A DNA stretch of 11,292 nucleotides from Pseudomonadota bacterium (GTDB lineage Bacteria > Pseudomonadota > Gammaproteobacteria > Pseudomonadales > Oceanobacteraceae): assembly GCA_023399105.1 (NCBI GenBank), contig JAEWQT010000324.1, positions 1-11,292 on the forward strand. The letters are read 5' to 3'. The stretch's first letter is position 1. Each line of letters opens with the position of its first letter. Shown here piece by piece: positions 7,383 to 11,292 of the stretch. The translations under genes and the position numbers were made by a program. The notes below the pieces were generated by a model that saw only the letters and a list, made by a program, of their open reading frames with translations, was not told where the DNA came from and did no database searches.

Positions 7383-8507
7383 TCAGCGTTTCAGCCACAG
7401 GGCGGGGTCCTGCGGGCGGCCACGATGACGGATTTCAAAATACAACGACGGCTCGGCGTTACCGCCGCTGCGGCCGGCGCTGCTGATAATATCGCCCTGG
7501 TTCACCCAGCTGCCGACATCGCGCAATAACGCCTGGTTGTGGGCGTACAGGCTCAGGTAACCCTGGCCGTGATCCAGAATCAGAATCAGGCCAAAGCCGC
7601 GCAGCCAGTCGGCAAATACCACCCGGCCATGATGTACGGCGCGCACATAATCACCTTCACGGGCGGCCAGTAACCAGCCTTCGTGGCGGCCGCCGCCATC
7701 GCGGCGCTGGCTGCCAAAGGCCTGCAGCACCGCCGTGCGCAGCGGGGGGGGTAAGCGGCCTTTGAGGCTGCTGATGGGGCGGGCGTCCAGCTGGCGTGGG
7801 CTGTTATCGAGCAGGTTGGCGACTTCCGTCAGCAGCTGCTCCAGTCGTTTGCGGTCGGTTTCTTTTTGCTGCAGCCGTTGCTGTTCGGTTTTCATCTCGC
7901 CCTGCAGTTTGGCCAGTAACTGCTGCTGTTGCTGTTTGCGCTGTTGCAGCTGGCGGTTGCTGCTAATCAACTCTTTTTCGCTGCGTTGCAGCTGCTGTTC
8001 GCTGGCGGCAATTAAGGTGGCGAGATTATCCAGCCGGGCCAGTTCGGCCAGAATCTGGTTGATGCGTTCAATGCGGGCGCTGTTGAAATAGCTGAAATAG
8101 CGCAGCATACGCTGCGCCTGTTGCGGGTCATCCTGGTTCAGCAGCAGTTTCAGCGGGCCTTGCTGGCCCATTTTCTGCGCCGCACGGATTTGTTCGGCCA
8201 GGTGCTGACGATGCTGTTGTTGTAAGTCACGGAGCTGTCCCTGCTCCTGGCGCAGCTTTTTTAGGCGGGCCTGCTCCTCCGCCAGCTGGGTGCGAATGGC
8301 ATCAATCTGTTTGGTCAGTTCGGCAATTTCGAGGTCGGACTGGCGCAGGGCAGCATTCAGCTGGCCGGATTCCTGCTGCGCGTTACGCAGCCAGCTTTCC
8401 AGTTTGCTGATTTCCGCTTTCAGGGCGTCCAGCCGGGCCTGATCATCGGCCTGTGCCGGCAGCGCCAGCAGCAGGCACAGACTCAGGCATCCCAGTATCG
8501 CTTTCAT
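7383..8507 (-). CDS. envC: Murein hydrolase activator EnvC
   Basis: This 374-residue periplasmic protein would activate N-acetylmuramyl-L-alanine amidases at the division septum and connect them to FtsEX. A signal peptide covers residues 1-20 (MKAILGCLSL start, AQA cleavage). Long coiled-coil sequence rich in Gln, Leu, Glu and Lys fills about residues 22-235. The LytM/M23 domain covers about 250-374, opening GRLPPPL and ending LYFEIRHRGRPQDPALWL. As in E. coli EnvC the zinc site is degenerate: the first His is present (His275 in RHEGWLL), but the Asp four residues on is Leu279, and the HxH His is Tyr356. It should therefore be an activator and not an enzyme. The start at 8507 is chosen because the signal peptide begins there, 2 bases after the gpmI stop; the frame open to 8744 runs back inside gpmI. 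The E. coli neighbours are likewise gpmM and yibQ. Confidence 0.93.
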   Translation of the reverse strand: MKAILGCLSLCLLLALPAQADDQARLDALKAEISKLESWLRNAQQESGQLNAALRQSDLEIAELTKQIDAIRTQLAEEQARLKKLRQEQGQLRDLQQQHRQHLAEQIRAAQKMGQQGPLKLLLNQDDPQQAQRMLRYFSYFNSARIERINQILAELARLDNLATLIAASEQQLQRSEKELISSNRQLQQRKQQQQQLLAKLQGEMKTEQQRLQQKETDRKRLEQLLTEVANLLDNSPRQLDARPISSLKGRLPPPLRTAVLQAFGSQRRDGGGRHEGWLLAAREGDYVRAVHHGRVVFADWLRGFGLILILDHGQGYLSLYAHNQALLRDVGSWVNQGDIISSAGRSGGNAEPSLYFEIRHRGRPQDPALWLKR

Positions 8508-8509
8508 GC

Positions 8510-10054
8510 TCAGTTGCCGTAACGGACCAGCGAGTGGCCGCTCATTTCGGCCGGTTGCTCCAGCCCCATCATGGTCAGCAGGGTCGGGGCGATGTCGCAC
8601 AGGCTGCCTTCGCTGAGACTGACCGGTTCCTGACGGGCATTCACGTACACCAGATTCACGGGGCCGGTGGTGTGCTGGGTCATGGCCTGGCCATTGTCGT
8701 CCAGCATCTGTTCGGCGTTGCCGTGGTCGGCGGTAATCAGGCATTCACCACCCACTTCCAGCAGCGCGTCGGTCACGCGGCGGATGCATTCGTCGATGCA
8801 CTCAGCGGCTTTTACGGCAGCTTCGTACACACCGGTGTGGCCGACCATGTCGCCGTTGGCGTAGTTGCACACGATCAGGTCGAATTCGCGGTTTTTAATC
8901 GCGGCCACCAGTTTGTCAGTCACTTCCGGCGCGCTCATTTCCGGCTGCAGATCGTAGGTGGCAACGTTCGGGGACTTCACCAGAATGCGGGTTTCGCCCG
9001 GGTATTCTTCCTCACGGCCACCGGAAAAGAAGAACGTAACGTGGGCGTATTTCTCGGTTTCAGCAATCCGCAGCTGGGTTAAGCCGAGGTTGGAAACGTA
9101 TTCGCCGATGCCGTTGCTGAGGGTTTCCGGTGGGAAGGCACAGCTGGCCGGAATGTCGGCGGCGTATTCGGTCAGCATCACGAAGTCGGCCAGTGCTGGC
9201 CGCGCCGCGCGCTCAAACCCTTTGAATTCGTCACCACCAACAAAGGCGCGGGTTAATTCCCGGGCGCGGTCGGGGCGGAAATTAAAGAAAATAATGCTGT
9301 CGCCGTCCTGTACGCGGCCATCGGCGCCTTCAATCACCGTGGCTTTGACGAATTCATCGTTTTCACCGCGTTCATAGGCGGCGGCCAATGCGGCGCTGGC
9401 GGTCGGGGCGGTGAACTCGCCTTTGGCCAATGTCATGGCATCGTAACCGGCCTGCACCCGCTCCCAACGGTTGTCGCGGTCCATGGAGAAGAAGCGACCA
9501 ATCACGCTGGCGATCTGGCCGTTGCCCAGTTCGGTGAAGGTGTCTTCAATCAGCTTAATGGACGGCGCGGCGGAGCGCGGCGGCATATCGCGGCCATCAA
9601 GAATGGCATGTACATACACGCGCGTGGCGCCGCGGGCTTTGGCCATCTGCAGCAGCGCCACCAGATGTTCTTCATGGCTGTGCACGCCGCCCGGTGACAG
9701 CAGGCCGGTAAAGTGTACAGCGGCGTTATTGGTCACGGCTTTGTCGATGGCGGCACAGAGGGCGGTGTTCTGCTGCAGCTCGCCGTCTTTAATGGCTTTG
9801 TTGATGCGGGTGAAGTTCTGATACACCACGCGGCCGGCGCCCAGGTTCATGTGGCCCACTTCAGAGTTGCCCATCTGACCGTCCGGCAGACCGACTGCCT
9901 CGCCGGACGTCTGAATCAGCACGTTCGGGTATTGCTGCAGCAGACGATCCCAGGTGGGTGTATTGGCATTGGCAATGGCGTTGTTGGCGGTTTCTTCGCG
10001 ATAGCCCCAGCCATCGAGAATGATCAGTGCGGTCGGTACAGGACGTGCATTCAT
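8510..10054 (-). CDS. gpmI: 2,3-bisphosphoglycerate-independent phosphoglycerate mutase
   Basis: This cytosolic Mn2+-dependent enzyme of the alkaline phosphatase superfamily interconverts 3- and 2-phosphoglycerate in glycolysis and gluconeogenesis. It has 514 residues, the normal family length. The first metal ligand Asp14 lies in [11 protein letters not shown], and the phosphorylated nucleophile Ser64 in [51 protein letters not shown] and [15 protein letters not shown] form the phosphotransferase domain. [13 protein letters not shown] and [10 protein letters not shown] carry further metal ligands near the C-terminus. The ATG at 10054 places the first conserved motif nine or so residues in, as in known enzymes; the extension to 10168 runs through the promoter region. 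Its ribosome binding site is weak. It is the first gene of the gpmI-envC-ctpA-yibQ block, with a TACAAT -10 candidate upstream. Confidence 0.97.
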   Translation of the reverse strand: MNARPVPTALIILDGWGYREETANNAIANANTPTWDRLLQQYPNVLIQTSGEAVGLPDGQMGNSEVGHMNLGAGRVVYQNFTRINKAIKDGELQQNTALCAAIDKAVTNNAAVHFTGLLSPGGVHSHEEHLVALLQMAKARGATRVYVHAILDGRDMPPRSAAPSIKLIEDTFTELGNGQIASVIGRFFSMDRDNRWERVQAGYDAMTLAKGEFTAPTASAALAAAYERGENDEFVKATVIEGADGRVQDGDSIIFFNFRPDRARELTRAFVGGDEFKGFERAARPALADFVMLTEYAADIPASCAFPPETLSNGIGEYVSNLGLTQLRIAETEKYAHVTFFFSGGREEEYPGETRILVKSPNVATYDLQPEMSAPEVTDKLVAAIKNREFDLIVCNYANGDMVGHTGVYEAAVKAAECIDECIRRVTDALLEVGGECLITADHGNAEQMLDDNGQAMTQHTTGPVNLVYVNARQEPVSLSEGSLCDIAPTLLTMMGLEQPAEMSGHSLVRYGN

Positions 10055-10088
10055 GCAATAGAACTCTGAAGGTTGCCTGAATGCCGCC

Positions 10089-10094
10089 ATTGTA
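10089..10094 (-). promoter_or_regulatory. Candidate -10 element for gpmI operon
   Basis: TACAAT on the minus strand lies 34 bases upstream of the gpmI ATG and matches the TATAAT consensus at 5 of 6 positions. No good -35 hexamer stands 16-18 bases upstream; that position is occupied by the CTGTGC/GCACAG palindrome, so the promoter may need an activator or be regulated there. Confidence 0.45.
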
Positions 10095-10109
10095 CCCAAA
10101 AAGTACCAC

Positions 10110-10125
10110 CTGTGCGCCTGCACAG
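10110..10125. promoter_or_regulatory. Palindrome CTGTGC-N4-GCACAG, possible operator
   Basis: This is a perfect 6-base inverted repeat with a 4-base centre, overlapping the place where the gpmI -35 should be. Its outer bases also fit the CTGT-N8-ACAG pattern of a LexA box, although the central 8 bases are GC-rich and not the usual AT-rich. It could be an operator for an unknown dimeric regulator or just a chance palindrome. Confidence 0.35.
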
Positions 10126-10213
10126 AGGCCGTCGCCCGATTGATTTTTTCAAGCCCGCTGATAGTCACAGCCGGACGCGCTTTGTGGCGGTGGTTCAGGG
10201 CGCGGGCAGGCGT

Positions 10214-10219
10214 TATACT
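10214..10219 (+). promoter_or_regulatory. Candidate -10 element for the rhodanese gene
   Basis: TATACT lies 35 bases upstream of the rhodanese ATG and matches TATAAT at 5 of 6 positions. The spacing would give a leader of about 29 bases. The region 17 bases upstream (TGGTTC) is a poor -35. Together with the gpmI candidate it makes this 200-base gap a divergent promoter region. Confidence 0.45.
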
Positions 10220-10254
10220 GCCGGCCCTGATTAATCTGACTGAACTGAGTAACT

Positions 10255-10668
10255 ATGGATCGTCTGTTTGAATTTGTCGGCAATAACTGGTGGCTGGTGG
10301 GTTTGTGGGCCGTGTTTTTACTGGCGTTGCTGCGCGACAACAGTCAGCGCAGCGGCAAGACTGTCAGCCCGTCTGAAGCCACGCTGATGATCAATAAAGA
10401 AAATGCCCTGGTGCTGGATATCCGTGACAAAAAGGATTTCAGCGCCGGCCATCTGGCCAACGCCCTGAACATTCCCTATGCCAATCTGGCCAGCCGTCTG
10501 GATGAACTGAACGCTTACAAAGAGCGGCCGATCATTCTGGTGTGCAAAACCGGTCAGACCGTAACCGTTGCCGGCAAAATGCTGCGTGAAAAAGGCTTTA
10601 ATGTCGTGCGCATGAGTGGCGGCATGATGGAATGGAACAACCTTAATCTGCCCGTTGTACGCGGCTGA
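10255..10668 (+). CDS. yibN: Membrane-anchored rhodanese-like protein (YibN type)
   Basis: This 137-residue protein has one N-terminal membrane helix (about residues 11-27, WWLVGLWAVFLLALL) followed by RDN and a cytosolic-type rhodanese domain of about 100 residues. The domain shows LVLDIRDKKDFSAGHLANALNIP, typical of the family's CH2-like N-terminal motif, and ends SGGMMEWNNLNLPVV. The catalytic Cys97 sits at the start of the loop CKTGQT, where a persulfide would form, so sulfurtransferase activity is possible. Its physiological role is not established. Location next to secB and divergent from gpmI matches yibN of E. coli, although the grxC gene that separates yibN and secB there is missing. 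The ATG has only a weak GAG upstream. Confidence 0.92.
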   Translation: MDRLFEFVGNNWWLVGLWAVFLLALLRDNSQRSGKTVSPSEATLMINKENALVLDIRDKKDFSAGHLANALNIPYANLASRLDELNAYKERPIILVCKTGQTVTVAGKMLREKGFNVVRMSGGMMEWNNLNLPVVRG

Positions 10669-10697
10669 CACTAACAATAAAACACAGGACTTAAATC

Positions 10698-11171
10698 ATG
10701 GCCGAGAACCAGCAGCCCCAATTTGCTTTGCAGCGTCTGTACATTAAAGACGCTTCCTTTGAAGCACCGAATTCACCAATGGCGTTCACCAAAGAATGGC
10801 AGCCCGAGATCAAACTGGATCTGAACAGCGGCGCCCGCAAGCTGGACGACAGCCATTTCGAAGTGTTCATTAAGGTAACCGTTACCGCCACCAACGCCGA
10901 TGAAACCGCGTTTCTGGTAGAACTGGTACAGGCCGGCCTGTTCGCCATGGTGAACATTCCGGAAGAGCAGATGAAGCCGATGCTGGGCGCCATGTGCCCG
11001 AACATCCTGTTCCCTTACCTGCGCGAAAGCATTGACAGCCTGGTGGTAAAAGGCGGCTTTCCGGCCCTGATGCTGGCGCCGATCAACTTTGACGCCCTGT
11101 ACCAGCAGCGTGCAGCGCAGGAAGCGGCCCAACAGGCGGCGCAGGCGGAAGCACCGCAAGCGACACACTAA
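10698..11171 (+). CDS. secB: Protein-export chaperone SecB
   Basis: SecB is a homotetrameric cytosolic chaperone that keeps precursor proteins unfolded and hands them to SecA at the Sec translocon. The 157 residues match the usual length (E. coli 155). Recognisable family segments are FALQRLYIKDASFEAPNSP near the N-terminus, WQPEIKLDLN, the beta strands FEVFIKVTVTA, the acidic SecA-contact area around NADETAFLVELVQAGLF, and CPNILFPYLRESIDSLV. The C-terminal tail is unusually Ala/Gln-rich (about residues 136-153) and ends TH. It lacks an obvious zinc-binding basic tail, which is not part of SecB itself. The ATG is preceded by AGGA at 10686-10689 with 8 bases spacing. It starts 29 bases after the rhodanese stop and is probably cotranscribed with it. 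Confidence 0.96.
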   Translation: MAENQQPQFALQRLYIKDASFEAPNSPMAFTKEWQPEIKLDLNSGARKLDDSHFEVFIKVTVTATNADETAFLVELVQAGLFAMVNIPEEQMKPMLGAMCPNILFPYLRESIDSLVVKGGFPALMLAPINFDALYQQRAAQEAAQQAAQAEAPQATH

Positions 11172-11177
11172 TCAGCG

Positions 11178-11194
11178 TCAGCACTGCGTGCTGA
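11178..11194 (+). terminator. Hairpin downstream of secB
   Basis: TCAGCAC-TGC-GTGCTGA is a perfect 7-base-pair stem with a 3-base loop, 6 bases after the secB stop. It is followed by ATGCTTGACG, with no run of T, so it is a weak candidate for an intrinsic terminator but well placed to end the yibN-secB transcript. Confidence 0.4.
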
Positions 11195-11200
11195 ATGCTT

Positions 11201-11214
11201 GACGGGAGACGGGA
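11201..11214 (+). repeat. Two tandem copies of GACGGGA
   Basis: GACGGGA occurs twice head to tail, followed by GAAGC. It is a short low-information repeat between the secB hairpin and the right end of the window; no function is evident. Confidence 0.5.
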
Positions 11215-11231
11215 GAAGCAAAAAATCGCAT

Positions 11232-11292
11232 TGGAACGCCCCCGATAAAGTAGACACTCATCAGATTGCTTGTGATTCGAACACCATGGGGC
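11232..11292 (+). mobile_element. Possible left end of an insertion sequence (cut by window)
   Basis: From 11232 the sequence TGGAACGCCCCCGATAAAG followed by TAGACACTC resembles, in style only, the TG-starting ends of IS3-type elements, and the gpsA-like gene that follows secB in E. coli is not seen. No transposase or second end is in view, so this rests on pattern memory alone. It could equally be ordinary intergenic DNA. Confidence 0.22.

Noticed and set aside
8508..8744. N-terminal extension of the envC frame to 8744
   Set aside because: It overlaps the conserved end of gpmI and would bury the signal peptide 80 residues inside the protein.
8453..9082. A 209-codon open frame on the plus strand opposite envC and gpmI
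   Set aside because: It is antisense to strongly conserved coding sequence, crosses the boundary of two real genes and has no recognisable domain; long antisense frames are common in GC-rich DNA.
10055..10168. N-terminal extension of gpmI to 10168
   Set aside because: It would run through the probable promoter and add residues absent from the family; the ATG at 10054 gives the normal length.
11266..11286. GATTCGAACACC near the right edge, resembling a tRNA T-arm
   Set aside because: The flanking bases do not form a 5-base T-stem and no acceptor, D-arm or anticodon arm accompanies it.

Overview
The window looks like chromosomal core DNA of a gammaproteobacterium. The block gpmI-envC-ctpA-yibQ, divergent from a yibN-type rhodanese gene and secB, is the arrangement known around these genes in Escherichia coli and Pseudomonas. 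High GC and a separate Tat-exported oxidase with a cytochrome c5-like partner would fit a marine Oceanospirillales-like bacterium, but that placement is only an inference.

Layout. Bases 1-1992 (+) hold the 3' part of a fused secD-secF gene, cut by the left window edge. It is followed 51 bases later by a CaCA-family sodium/calcium antiporter (2044-3105, +). A small transposase-less element of about 262-266 bases with 18-base terminal inverted repeats (3114-3379) fills the space between the antiporter and the convergent oxidase gene. Its right terminus supplies the last codons and the stop of the oxidase. On the minus strand, reading leftwards from 10054, come gpmI (8510-10054), envC (7383-8507), ctpA (6004-7335), yibQ (5227-6003), a cytochrome c5-like gene (4800-5096) and a Tat-exported FAD sugar-lactone oxidase (3367-4797). 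To the right of a 200-base divergent promoter region lie a membrane-anchored rhodanese (10255-10668, +) and secB (10698-11171, +). The final 120 bases hold a hairpin, a small tandem repeat and what may be the start of an insertion sequence.

How the genes fit together. gpmI, envC, ctpA and yibQ are nearly contiguous (2, 47 and 0 bases between them) and look like one transcript. It joins a glycolytic enzyme to three envelope proteins: a murein hydrolase activator, a periplasmic processing protease and a YibQ-family deacetylase-like protein. The cytochrome and oxidase genes are 2 bases apart and look like a separate two-gene periplasmic redox unit in which the flavoenzyme would pass electrons to the cytochrome. 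SecDF and SecB are both protein-export components, but they lie in different transcription units.

Most of the window is ordinary core genome. The points that stand out are the element that rewrote the C-terminus of the oxidase, the cytochrome/oxidase pair, the fused SecDF, the lack of grxC between yibN and secB, and a CTGT-N8-ACAG palindrome in the gpmI promoter. I saw no CRISPR array, RNA gene or clear novel defence or mobile system.
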